Shown here: positions 38,795 through 46,705 of the stretch, in pieces
Position numbering within the stretch: position 1 is the first letter of the stretch
How the letters are laid out: every line of letters begins with the position of its first letter
DNA from: a bacterium endosymbiont of Escarpia laminata
Lineage (GTDB): Bacteria; Pseudomonadota; Gammaproteobacteria; Chromatiales; Chromatiaceae
Direction: 5' to 3'
Length of the DNA stretch: 64,000 nt
NCBI GenBank assembly: GCA_003660235.1
Contig: QGON01000062.1
Location: 56,463-120,462 of the forward strand
The notes under the pieces: model-generated
What the model was told of the DNA's origin: nothing
Databases searched by the model: none
What the model saw: the letters and a program-made list of their open reading frames with translations, nothing else
Made by a program: the position numbers and the translations under genes

Positions 38795-39631
38795 ATGTTT
38801 AGAAAGACACTCATCACTGTCGCAATAGCGGCGTTTTTGCCTGTAAGTGCAACGGTTTTTGCCGATGCCACCGCCGCCCCGGATGCCGCTGCCGATGCAA
38901 CAGCTATCGAGCAGGAGGTTATCGCAGACTCGGAAGTGGCCACCGAGGAGGCATCAGCTGAAGCTGCCCCGGTTGCGCCAGCTGAGCCCGTGCTGGAGGA
39001 GAGTGTCGCAGCCCCTGCCGAGGCACCTGCGCCTGTGGCAGCCCCCGCACCCGCCGACAAAGGGATGATGGCGCATCACCGTTCGATGCAATCCATGGAA
39101 GAGCGAATGAAAGCGCGTGAAAAACGCTATGAAGCGCTGCAGAAACGGGCCCTCGAGTCGGGCGTGCTGCTCCCAGACCATCCCGCGTGGATGGACAAAC
39201 CTGAATTGGCGGATCTGCGTCCCTCCATGGAAGAGCGTATGGAGAGGATGAAGGCGCTCCGCAACATGAATTCAGAAGGGCGGGAAGCCTATCGCCTTGA
39301 GCGTTATCAGGAGATGCGGGAACGTGCGGCCGAAGTGGGACTTGATCTGCCCGAGAAGCCCCCGTGGAAAGATCGTCCTGCAAGACCTGAATTGAATCAG
39401 GACGATGAGTGGGCCAGGCAGCAGGCTGTGATCGACGGCATGACGCCGGAAGAGCGTGCCGCTTGCCATGCAATGCATCGTCGCCATATGCGGCAGATGG
39501 GACCGGGTCGCGGCATGATGCAGCGCCCTCAAATGCCGGCGATGCCAGGGCGTGGATTTGGTCCAGGCCGTATGATGGGGCCGGGAGCTGGATACGGTCC
39601 CCAAGGCGACTTCTGGGATCCACGCCGCTGA
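38795..39631 (+). CDS. Exported Ala/Pro-rich protein with an internal repeat and Met-rich tail
   Basis: A 278-residue protein with a signal peptide (cleavage near residue 23, VFA/DA). Residues 24-90 are Ala, Pro and Glu rich. Residues 101-140 and 145-199 are two copies of a helical unit that begins MEERM and includes an LP(D/E)xPxW motif. Residues 215-278 are rich in Met, His, Gly and Arg (HAMHRRHMRQM, PGRGFGPGRMMGPG), which suggests metal binding but does not prove it. AAGGAGAAG precedes the ATG. No known family. Confidence 0.65.
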   Translation: MFRKTLITVAIAAFLPVSATVFADATAAPDAAADATAIEQEVIADSEVATEEASAEAAPVAPAEPVLEESVAAPAEAPAPVAAPAPADKGMMAHHRSMQSMEERMKAREKRYEALQKRALESGVLLPDHPAWMDKPELADLRPSMEERMERMKALRNMNSEGREAYRLERYQEMRERAAEVGLDLPEKPPWKDRPARPELNQDDEWARQQAVIDGMTPEERAACHAMHRRHMRQMGPGRGMMQRPQMPAMPGRGFGPGRMMGPGAGYGPQGDFWDPRR

Positions 39632-39636
39632 TGAGG

Positions 39637-39728
39637 CGTAGGCCCGATCAAGCGTAGCGGATCGGGCAACCCGGGTTTGAAATAGAAAACCTGTGAAGCC
39701 GGTTCCGCAAGCTTGAACCGGCCTACAC
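39637..39728. repeat. Intergenic palindrome with GCGTAGG end
   Basis: Starts GCGTAGGCCCGATCAAGCGTAGCGGATCGGGC and ends GCCTACAC, with a second hairpin GCCGGTTCCGCAAGCTTGAACCGGC. The core CGATCAAGCGTAGCGGATCG is the same family as 6258 and 30229. It lies between the Met-rich gene and the convergent methyltransferase-like gene. Confidence 0.65.
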
Positions 39729-39734
39729 TTCGCT

Positions 39735-40388
39735 TTATTGCCGCCTGGCGCCAGCCACCAACGTTTCTGCCGCTTCCCGGCTCAGGTAACGCCAGGGTCT
39801 GGGTAGCAAACCGGGCACCAGTGACTGGTATCGCTGATAGACCTCTCCATGATAGACCACCAGTTTGCGCTCCTCGATACGCGAGCCGTAGATGAAGTAG
39901 AGCGTCATCATAATCGCTGAGACCAGCATCGCGGCGTCCATTTCCCGACTCCAGATCAATACCAGTCCCAGGCTGTACCAAGGGTGTCTGACGAAGCGGT
40001 GCAGGGGGGAGATGTGGAAATTCTCCTGGTCGTGAACCTTCCGGATACGCAGCCGCAGCTGGCGCAGGCCGATAAACTCTCCGCTATCGTAATAACGCAT
40101 CGACCATAGAAAACCGAGGATCGCCAGCAGTGTCAGGCCGTAGGTGAACCAGGTCAGGGCAGCATTGAACTCCCACAGAGGTGAGCTGTGCCAATGCCAC
40201 ATCAATCCCAACGGCGGCAGCAGTAACAGCACAGCGAGCACGTTGAAACTGATGCGATACCAGGGCATGAAAGTGGGAAAATGTCTTGCAACCCAGTGCT
40301 TGGCTGTGAGAGACGCAAGCAGTGAGTGGCTCAGGAAATAGAGCAACCAGAGCGTGGCAAGTATGAGCAGGTTTCCGTATTCGTGCAT
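39735..40388 (-). CDS. Isoprenylcysteine carboxyl methyltransferase/NnrU-like membrane protein
   Basis: A 217-residue integral membrane protein with about five or six spans. The C-terminal motif RHPWYSLGLVLIW followed by GSRIEERKLVVYHGEVYQRY matches the ICMT/PEMT-like methyltransferase superfamily, which uses SAM at the membrane. The bacterial members' substrates are generally unknown. It is read toward the Met-rich gene and separated from the fetAB pair by the 170-bp repeat. Confidence 0.8.
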   Translation of the reverse strand: MHEYGNLLILATLWLLYFLSHSLLASLTAKHWVARHFPTFMPWYRISFNVLAVLLLLPPLGLMWHWHSSPLWEFNAALTWFTYGLTLLAILGFLWSMRYYDSGEFIGLRQLRLRIRKVHDQENFHISPLHRFVRHPWYSLGLVLIWSREMDAAMLVSAIMMTLYFIYGSRIEERKLVVYHGEVYQRYQSLVPGLLPRPWRYLSREAAETLVAGARRQ

Positions 40389-40435
40389 TTTTTCCAGCTG
40401 CCTGTTTAAAGAGTGACGGCAAAGGGTTTGAGTCC

Positions 40436-40600
40436 GGGTAGATTGGGTTAGTCCGTCTTTTTGGCCGTAACCCTACAATATGCGCCATTATCGTCGTGTT
40501 ACGCTACGCTGACCGGCTGTTTTTTTTGAGGTATTTGGCAAGTCATTGGCAATATGAACATTATTGCCCTAAGTCAGCGCCACTAGACCCCGGTTCCTAT
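40436..40600. repeat. 170-bp dispersed repeat, copy B
   Basis: Diverged second copy of 18918-19088. Shared blocks include GGGTTAGxCCGTxTTTTTGGCCGTAACCC, TCGTGTTACGCTRCGCT, GGTRTTTGGCAA and CCCCGGTTCC-like ends. It abuts the fetB stop codon, whereas copy A lies upstream of ttcA. Confidence 0.75.
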
Positions 40601-41394
40601 GACGATTTTAGACGATCCAGCCGCAGCCGTTGGCGTTCGTCAAATAGCCGCCGGGAGCCGAGCCAGACTGCCGCCGTGGCGCCGAAGCCGGTGCCGGCAG
40701 AGATCAACAGCAGTATCAGTATCTGGTACTTGGCCGCTTCGAAAGGGGGGCTGCCGGCGAGTATCTGGCCGGTCATCATGCCTGGCAGGCTGACCACTCC
40801 GGCGGCGGCCATGGCATTAATGATGGGAATCAGGCCGCTGCGCAGGGCGTTGCGGCGAATCTCTTCGATGGCGTTGTGCCAATCGTGGCCCAACATCAAT
40901 CGCGCCTCTATTTGATGGCGCTGCTGCCAGGCGTTGTGGGTAAGGTTATCGAGACTGATGGCGATGCCGGACATGGTATTGCCCAAGAGCATCCCCAGTA
41001 GCGGTATCAGGTACTGTACCGAATACCAGGGTTCCACCTGGATGATCACGTTGAGCGCCAGAATAGTCACGCTGAAGGAGGAGATGAACATGGAGAGGGT
41101 ACCCACCCCCATGCCCCAGATCCCGCTGAAGCGCCGCGCCTGTCGGGCCATGACCTCGTAACCCGCCATAAAGAGCATGAATAGCGCCAGAGCTGCAATA
41201 AACAGAGGGTGGGACTGGGCGAAGAGGCTCTTCAATACCAGCCCCAGCAGGGTCAATTGCACGATGCTGCGCAGGGCGGCGATCAGCAGTTTTCGTTCCA
41301 CGCCGAGAGAGAGGCGAAAGCTGAGTATCGCCAACAGCAGCACCAGGCTGGCTGCCAGGCCAAGGTCGAGGGCGCTGAGCCGGATCAGTTCCAT
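40597..41394 (-). CDS. fetB: Iron-export ABC permease, FetB/YbbM type
   Basis: A 265-residue membrane protein with about seven spans. It has MLLGNTMSGIAISLDNL and the GLIPIINAMAAAGVVSLPGMMTGQI block typical of FetB (UPF0014), which with FetA lowers cytosolic iron under peroxide stress. The start overlaps the fetA stop by ten bases, so the two are coupled. A C-terminal Arg/Leu-rich tail follows the last span. Confidence 0.92.
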   Translation of the reverse strand: MELIRLSALDLGLAASLVLLLAILSFRLSLGVERKLLIAALRSIVQLTLLGLVLKSLFAQSHPLFIAALALFMLFMAGYEVMARQARRFSGIWGMGVGTLSMFISSFSVTILALNVIIQVEPWYSVQYLIPLLGMLLGNTMSGIAISLDNLTHNAWQQRHQIEARLMLGHDWHNAIEEIRRNALRSGLIPIINAMAAAGVVSLPGMMTGQILAGSPPFEAAKYQILILLLISAGTGFGATAAVWLGSRRLFDERQRLRLDRLKSS

Positions 41395-41990
41395 GTCGTC
41401 TCCTGCAGGCTGCCCTGAACAATCTGCAGATGCCGGTGGGCAACCCGCTGTTGCTGCGCCGGGTCGTGGGTGACCCAGATTACCGCGCTATGTTGGGTTT
41501 TTCTCCACGACTCGATGAGCGTTTCCACCCGCTCCCTGTTTGTCTGATCCAGATTGGCTGTGGGTTCATCCAGTAGTAGCACCTTGGGGTGGTTGAGCAG
41601 TAGCCGGGTCAGGCCGAAACGCTGCTTTTCACCACTGGATAGACGGGAGACACTCCAGTTTTCACTCTCGGGAGGAAGACCGAGAGATTGCAGCAGGGAG
41701 GGGGCCTGCCGCGGCAGATGGTCGCTGATCCGTTCAGCCCACCAGGCGCTCTCGGCAGGCAGCAGGCCGACCCGTTTGCGCCATTCAGATCCGCTGAGTG
41801 ACTGGCGAGGCGCTTGGTCGACGAATGCCTCCCCTTGATGTTGCGCATCGAGATCTGCGATGGCGCGCAGCAGAAGCGACTTGCCGCTACCCGAGGGGCC
41901 GCTAAGCGTGATGCACTCCCCGGCCGCCAGTTCGAGATCGAAGGCGGTGAGCAGAGGTGTCTGGAAGGCTTTGAGGGTCAGGCTGCCCAT
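41385..41990 (-). CDS. fetA: Iron-export ABC ATPase, FetA/YbbL type
   Basis: A 201-residue ABC ATPase, short as in the FetA family. Walker A GPSGSGKSLL, signature RLSSGEKQRFGLTRLL and Walker B VLLLDEPTANLD are intact. It is coupled to fetB. It lies ten bases downstream of the trmB stop, so trmB, fetA and fetB may share a transcript. Confidence 0.9.
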   Translation of the reverse strand: MGSLTLKAFQTPLLTAFDLELAAGECITLSGPSGSGKSLLLRAIADLDAQHQGEAFVDQAPRQSLSGSEWRKRVGLLPAESAWWAERISDHLPRQAPSLLQSLGLPPESENWSVSRLSSGEKQRFGLTRLLLNHPKVLLLDEPTANLDQTNRERVETLIESWRKTQHSAVIWVTHDPAQQQRVAHRHLQIVQGSLQETTWN

Positions 41991-42000
41991 GAGGGATTGC

Positions 42001-42699
42001 TCAGTCGCAACGCCGGAAGATCAGATCCCAGACACCGTGACCCAGGCGTTGGCCCCGTTGTTCGAAGTGGGTCAGGGGGCGATCCGAGGGACGCGGGGAG
42101 AAGTTTCCCCGGCCTGCGCTGTTCTCAAATCCCCCCGCTGCGCTGAGTACCTGCAGCATCTGTTCGGCATAGTGCTCCCAGTCGGTGGCCATATGCAGCA
42201 AGCCGCCGGGCTTGAGTGCCTGTTGTACCAGCTGAGTGAACTCCGGTTGTACGATGCGGCGCTTTTGGTGTTTCTTCTTGGGCCAGGGATCGGGAAAGAA
42301 CAGGTAGAGCCCATCCAGGCAGCCGCTCGGCAGATGGTGGCGCAACAGCTCCATGGCGTCGCATTTCAGCACCCGGGCATTGTCGCTGCCGTTCTCTTCC
42401 AGCTTCAGCATCAGGCTGCCGACACCGGGGCCGTGCACCTCGATACCGAGGTAGTTCCGCTCCGGGTGGCATGCCGCCAGTGCGGCCAGCGTCTCTCCGT
42501 TGCCGCAGCCGATCTCCAGAAACAGGGGGTGATCGTTGCCGAAAATGGTGGCCGGGTCGATCGGGCCTGTGGCGGGAAGCTCCAGTCCGTAACGGGGCCA
42601 GAGTTCCTCGAAGGCCCGTCTCTGGGCCGGGGTGGTGCGGCCCTGGCGCAGCACGAAGCTGCGGATCGGGGGATAGGTTGTCGCTGCTTCCTCTTCCAT
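42001..42699 (-). CDS. trmB: tRNA (guanine-N7-)-methyltransferase
   Basis: Methylates G46 of tRNA with SAM. The 232-residue protein carries EIGCGNGETLAALAA (SAM loop), IEVHGPGVGSL and the family motif YLFFPDPWPKKKHQKRR. It is the gene often found after thiG in gammaproteobacteria, and the same order is seen here. The region upstream holds a CCACGAAG-type inverted repeat. Confidence 0.95.
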   Translation of the reverse strand: MEEEAATTYPPIRSFVLRQGRTTPAQRRAFEELWPRYGLELPATGPIDPATIFGNDHPLFLEIGCGNGETLAALAACHPERNYLGIEVHGPGVGSLMLKLEENGSDNARVLKCDAMELLRHHLPSGCLDGLYLFFPDPWPKKKHQKRRIVQPEFTQLVQQALKPGGLLHMATDWEHYAEQMLQVLSAAGGFENSAGRGNFSPRPSDRPLTHFEQRGQRLGHGVWDLIFRRCD

Positions 42700-42721
42700 C
42701 TAACCAGTGTCCGTCCGGAAA

Positions 42722-42830
42722 CACTGTTTTAACCACGAAGCGCACGAAGTAAACGAAGAAAATTTATTGCTAATCAATTTATTACCTTCGTGTGCTTCGT
42801 GTTCTTTGTGGTTGGTTATGGGTTTTTAGA
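42722..42830. repeat. CCACGAAG-type inverted repeat
   Basis: AACCACGAAGCGCACGAAG on the left and CTTCGTGTTCTTTGTGGTT on the right are inverted copies around an A+T-rich centre (AATTTATTGCTAATCAATTTATT). Similar elements are scattered in many bacterial genomes; it fills the gap between trmB and thiG. Confidence 0.7.
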
Positions 42831-42867
42831 TGACACTAAACTAGCGTGCATTGTCATTCGTCACGAA

Positions 42868-43665
42868 TCAGAAAAAGAGCCCGTCCAGCGGCGAAGAGGC
42901 GGAGGCGAATCGCTTGGCGGGCATACGTCCGGCGAGGTAGGCTTCGCGCCCGGCCTGTATGCCTTTCTTCATCGCGGAGGCCATCAGCAGCGGATTTCTG
43001 GCAGCGGCGATGGCGGTATTCATCAGCACGCCGTCGCAGCCCAGTTCCATGGCAACCGCAGCGTCGGAGGCTGTGCCCACGCCGGCGTCCACCAGGATCG
43101 GCACATTGGCATTCTCCACGATGGTGCGGATGTTCAGGCGGTTGCGAACGCCAAGTCCGGAACCGATAGGCGCAGCCAACGGCATCACCGCAACGCAGCC
43201 TATCTCTTCCAGCTGTTTGGCGACGATAGGGTCGTCGTTGGTGTAGACCATGACGTCGAAGCCGTCCTTGATCAGCTCCTCGGCGGCACCCAGAGTCGCA
43301 ATGACGTCGGGGAAAAGCGTCTTCTCATCACCCAGAACCTCCAGCTTCACCAGGTTGTGCCCATCGAGCAGTTCCCTGGCCAGGCGGCAGGTGCGCACGG
43401 CAGTTTTGGCATCAAAGCAACCGGCGGTGTTGGGCAGATAGGTGAATTCACTGGGCGGAAGTACCTCCAGGATGTTCGGCTCGTCCTTGTTCTGTCCCAT
43501 GTTGGTGCGGCGCACTGCGATGGTGACGATCTCGGCGCCGCTGGCCTCGATGGCGGCGCGGGTCTCGGTCATGTCTTTGTACTTGCCGGTACCCACCAGC
43601 AGGCGGGAGGTGAATTCGCGACCGGCGACGGTAAAAGAGTCGGTTCTGGTATTTTCGTTGGACAT
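42868..43665 (-). CDS. thiG: Thiazole synthase
   Basis: Forms the thiazole phosphate of thiamine from DXP, ThiS-thiocarboxylate and dehydroglycine. The 265-residue protein shows [10 protein letters not shown], the imine-forming Lys region [28 protein letters not shown] and [13 protein letters not shown]. The chosen Met (43665) gives the normal family length; the frame stays open for a further 34 codons upstream. It lies 55 bases after thiS. Confidence 0.95.
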   Translation of the reverse strand: MSNENTRTDSFTVAGREFTSRLLVGTGKYKDMTETRAAIEASGAEIVTIAVRRTNMGQNKDEPNILEVLPPSEFTYLPNTAGCFDAKTAVRTCRLARELLDGHNLVKLEVLGDEKTLFPDVIATLGAAEELIKDGFDVMVYTNDDPIVAKQLEEIGCVAVMPLAAPIGSGLGVRNRLNIRTIVENANVPILVDAGVGTASDAAVAMELGCDGVLMNTAIAAARNPLLMASAMKKGIQAGREAYLAGRMPAKRFASASSPLDGLFF

Positions 43666-43720
43666 GTTCTTTAATCGGAAGTTTGAATGGCTGGACGTGG
43701 GTGATATCGGTTGATCTGCT

Positions 43721-43921
43721 TTATCCGCCGCCGACGGCGTGGATGATCTCAATCTTGTCACCGGCATGCAGGTGATGGCCGCTGAAGGTGCTGCGGGGAA
43801 TCAATTCCTCATTGACCTCGACGGCGATCCGCTGCTCTGTGAGTTCAAGTTGTTCGATCAATCCTACCATGTCCGTGTCATCGGGGATTTGCTTTTCTGC
43901 GCCGTTTATATAAATCTGCAT
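43721..43921 (-). CDS. thiS: Sulfur carrier protein ThiS
   Basis: A 66-residue ubiquitin-like protein that carries the sulfur for thiazole synthesis as a C-terminal thiocarboxylate. It ends IIHAVGGG, the required Gly-Gly tail, and has [11 protein letters not shown] as in the family. Short length and position before thiG support the start at 43921. No TPP riboswitch is recognisable in the 120 bases upstream. Confidence 0.93.
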   Translation of the reverse strand: MQIYINGAEKQIPDDTDMVGLIEQLELTEQRIAVEVNEELIPRSTFSGHHLHAGDKIEIIHAVGGG

Positions 43922-44048
43922 CTTCAGGTCTCTGCGCTGACAATCAAGGGCTGGATGTAGCCAAGCGGCGAGTTTACACCAATCCGGCGGCGCATATAAA
44001 TGGAGACGCAACGGAAGTATTGATCTCAAGGTTTGGGGAGCGGGTCTT

Positions 44049-45881
44049 TTGGAACAATGGAGTGAAGATCTAATCCCCGTCGAGCGTGCACGTACGCTCG
44101 ACGGGATGTTCTTTCAGCGGGTGCGGCGTACGCCGGATGCCCTCGCTTATCGCAGTTACGACAGGAAAGAGAATCGTTGGTACGACCTGACCTGGGCCGA
44201 GATGGGCGAGCAGGTGGCTCGCTGGCGCCAGGCGCTTGCCGGAGAGGAACTCGAATCCGGTGATCGTGTGGCAGTGTTGCTGCGCAACTGCCCGGAGTGG
44301 GTGATGCTCGATCAGGCCAGCATGTCTCTGGGACTTGTGCTGGTGCCGCTCTATACCGATGATCGTGCCGAAGCGATTGCCTACATCATGGAGGACGCAG
44401 CGGTAAAGCTGTTGCTGGTGCAGGATGCCGGCCGTTGGAACCGCATGGCCCCGGCGCTGGCGGATCTGCAGCAGTTGCAGCGGGTGGTGGTGCTGGAGGC
44501 GAACAAAGAGCCGAAACAGATGGGCGAAGAGGGCGATATGGTCCTGACAGCGGATAACTGGCTGCCGGTGAAAGGCGAACCGCTGACCCAACGGAATGCC
44601 GACCCGGACAGTCTTGCCTCAATCGTCTACACATCGGGCACCACAGGGCGTCCCAAAGGCGTGATGCTGAGTCACATGAACATGCTCTCCATTGCCCACG
44701 CCTCGCTGACTGTGGTGGACTGTTATCGGGAAGACAGCTTTCTCTCCTTTCTGCCGCTCTCCCATACCCTGGAGCGGACCGCCGGTTACTATCTGCCGAT
44801 GATGGCTGGTGCCTCAGTCGCCTACGCCCGCTCCGTTACACAGCTTGCGGAGGATCTGCAGAACATCAAGCCAACGATCATCATTGCGGTGCCGCGCATC
44901 TTCGAGCGGGTCTATGCCAAGCTGCATGATCAGATGAAGAAAAAACCGGCTATCGCCCGCCTGCTGTTCAACCTGACGGTCACTATTGGCTTCAAGGATT
45001 TTGAGCGGCGGATGGGACGCCGGCGCTGGTCGCCTTCGTTGTTATTGATGCCGTTGTTACGGCGGTTGGTGGCGGAGAAGGTTTTGCAGAAACTGGGTGG
45101 CCGCCTGCGTGGTGCGGTCAGCGGTGGGGCGGCATTATCGCCGGAGATTGCCCGTATCTTCCTTGGCCTTGGGCTGCCGATGGTACAGGGCTACGGTCTC
45201 ACGGAGACCAGTCCGGTGATCAGCGTCAACCCGCTGAACGACATCAGGCTGGGGAGTGTGGGCATCCCGTTGCGGGGAATCAAAACAAGGATCGGCGAAA
45301 ACGATGAACTGCTGGTCAAAACGCCGGGCATGATGCTTGGCTACTGGAATAATCATGCCGCGACAGCGGAGATGATCGATGCGGATGGCTGGCTGCATAC
45401 CGGTGATCAAGTGCGCTTTGATGAAGATCGGCATATCTATATCACGGGCCGGCTCAAGGATATTCTGGTGCTCTCCAATGGCGAGAAGATCCCTCCCGCA
45501 GACATGGAGCTGGCGATTGCCCTGGATCCGCTGGTCGAACAGGTGATGGTGGTGGGAGAGGGCAAATCCTACATGAGTGCGCTGGTGGTGTTGAATGCAG
45601 ATCTCTGGCCCGGTCTGGCGGATGAGTATGGCCTGGACGCCGCCGATCCCGAGAGCCTGAAAGAGAGCCGTCTTCAGCATGAGGTGCTGAGTCGTATCAA
45701 GGCTGCCCTTGGTGGTTTTCCCGGTTACGCCAAGATTCGCCGGGTGGCGTTATTGCTGGAACCCTGGACCGTGGATAATGGCATGTTGACGCCGACCCTG
45801 AAGGTCAAGCGTCCGGTGGTATTGGAACACTGTGCAGGAGAAATGGAAATTCTCTACGAGAGTGGGCCTGGGTCAGTATGA
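44049..45881 (+). CDS. Long-chain acyl-CoA synthetase, FadD15-like
   Basis: A 610-residue adenylate-forming enzyme that activates fatty acids to acyl-CoA. The P-loop-like YTSGTTGRPKG, the A5 motif YGLTETSPVI, GWLHTGDQ and a C-terminal Lys region with LKVKRPVVLEH are present. Length and the insertion around 300-360 (KKKPAIARLLFNLTVTIGF) match the FadD15/large synthetase subgroup. The start is TTG with GGGGAG eight bases upstream; no in-frame ATG is nearby. Monocistronic, divergent from thiS. Confidence 0.9.
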   Translation: MEQWSEDLIPVERARTLDGMFFQRVRRTPDALAYRSYDRKENRWYDLTWAEMGEQVARWRQALAGEELESGDRVAVLLRNCPEWVMLDQASMSLGLVLVPLYTDDRAEAIAYIMEDAAVKLLLVQDAGRWNRMAPALADLQQLQRVVVLEANKEPKQMGEEGDMVLTADNWLPVKGEPLTQRNADPDSLASIVYTSGTTGRPKGVMLSHMNMLSIAHASLTVVDCYREDSFLSFLPLSHTLERTAGYYLPMMAGASVAYARSVTQLAEDLQNIKPTIIIAVPRIFERVYAKLHDQMKKKPAIARLLFNLTVTIGFKDFERRMGRRRWSPSLLLMPLLRRLVAEKVLQKLGGRLRGAVSGGAALSPEIARIFLGLGLPMVQGYGLTETSPVISVNPLNDIRLGSVGIPLRGIKTRIGENDELLVKTPGMMLGYWNNHAATAEMIDADGWLHTGDQVRFDEDRHIYITGRLKDILVLSNGEKIPPADMELAIALDPLVEQVMVVGEGKSYMSALVVLNADLWPGLADEYGLDAADPESLKESRLQHEVLSRIKAALGGFPGYAKIRRVALLLEPWTVDNGMLTPTLKVKRPVVLEHCAGEMEILYESGPGSV

Positions 45882-45929
45882 TCTGTCGCTGACACAGCGT
45901 CTTTGGCTTGCTAGAATCGTCTCTGTTGC

Positions 45930-46003
45930 GCGGGTATCGTATATCGGTATTACCCTAGCTTCCCAAGCTAGTGAGGCGAGTTCGACTCTCGCTACCCGCT
46001 CCA
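45930..46003 (+). tRNA. tRNA-Gly (CCC)
   Basis: Acceptor GCGGGTA pairs with TACCCGC, followed by T and an encoded CCA. The anticodon stem CTAGC/GCTAG encloses the loop TTCCCAA, so the anticodon is CCC. The T arm GCGAGTTCGACTCTCGC is normal. The D arm is A+T-rich but intact. Confidence 0.95.
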
Positions 46004-46240
46004 TTTCATGCTTCTGTTTGGCTTCCCAGGCAGCGTCCGCAAACTGATACCCACTACAAATGAATTCGTCTGTCCGGGTCAGTGGATATTTGTTGTCTGT
46101 CTGGGTTTATCGGGGAGTGGGTGTCGATGTTTCCGTGTTTGATGGATCTTTCCATGCATAATTTCATTTGGAGGCTATGATGGTACTGACAAAAACAACA
46201 CACTTGTTCCCATCATATGTTTCATTAGGAAGCTCTTCCC
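46004..46240. other. Gene-free spacer before CBS/permease module 2
   Basis: About 240 bases between tRNA-Gly and the CBS gene. I see no open frame, hairpin with U-run or RNA motif. A T-rich segment near 46120-46170 might hold the promoter of the following operon. Confidence 0.4.
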
Positions 46241-46699
46241 ATGACTGCAATTTCGTTAATGGATCCAAGTCCCACTGTGCTGAAACCGACCGACACTATC
46301 AGCACAGCTATCCAGGAGATTATGCAACACCGCTATCGCCAGGTGCCGGTAGTTGCAGAGGACGGGAGCTTTCTTGGTGTGTTCGGGGTCAACTGCCTGC
46401 TGAAACTGGTTCTGCCCAAGGCCGCGATCATGGAAAAAGGGCTCACCAGTCTCTCTTTTGTTTACGAGACCTTGGGTGATCTTCACCAACGTCTTAAAGG
46501 CATGGAACATGAGCCGATCTCCATCTGTATGAAACAGGATGTCGAGATTGTCGCACCCGACACCTCCTTGGTGGAGACTCTGTTGGTCCTCTACCGCAAC
46601 CGAACCAGCATTCCGGTGGTGGATCCTGAAAACAATAAACTGCTTGGCATGATTTCCTATTGGGATGTCGGCGAAAAGATCCTCTCTGCAGAAGGATGA
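46241..46699 (+). CDS. CBS-domain protein, partner of the following permease (module 2)
   Basis: A 152-residue CBS pair: 1-60 (TISTAIQEIMQHRYRQVPVV, EDGSFLGVFGVNC) and 95-150 (RNRTSIPVVDPENNKLLGM). It has the same position and layout as the module 1 CBS gene. The permease gene starts six bases after its stop. I infer an adenylate-controlled regulator of the transporter. The ATG lies after GGAAGCTC, a weak ribosome site. Confidence 0.85.
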   Translation: MTAISLMDPSPTVLKPTDTISTAIQEIMQHRYRQVPVVAEDGSFLGVFGVNCLLKLVLPKAAIMEKGLTSLSFVYETLGDLHQRLKGMEHEPISICMKQDVEIVAPDTSLVETLLVLYRNRTSIPVVDPENNKLLGMISYWDVGEKILSAEG

Positions 46700-46705
46700 T
46701 CGCAA

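Noticed and set aside
43922..44048. Possible TPP riboswitch before thiS
   Set aside because: The CTGAGA and ACCTGA-type THI-box cores are not both present; a single GAGACCTGAAG near the start is not enough.
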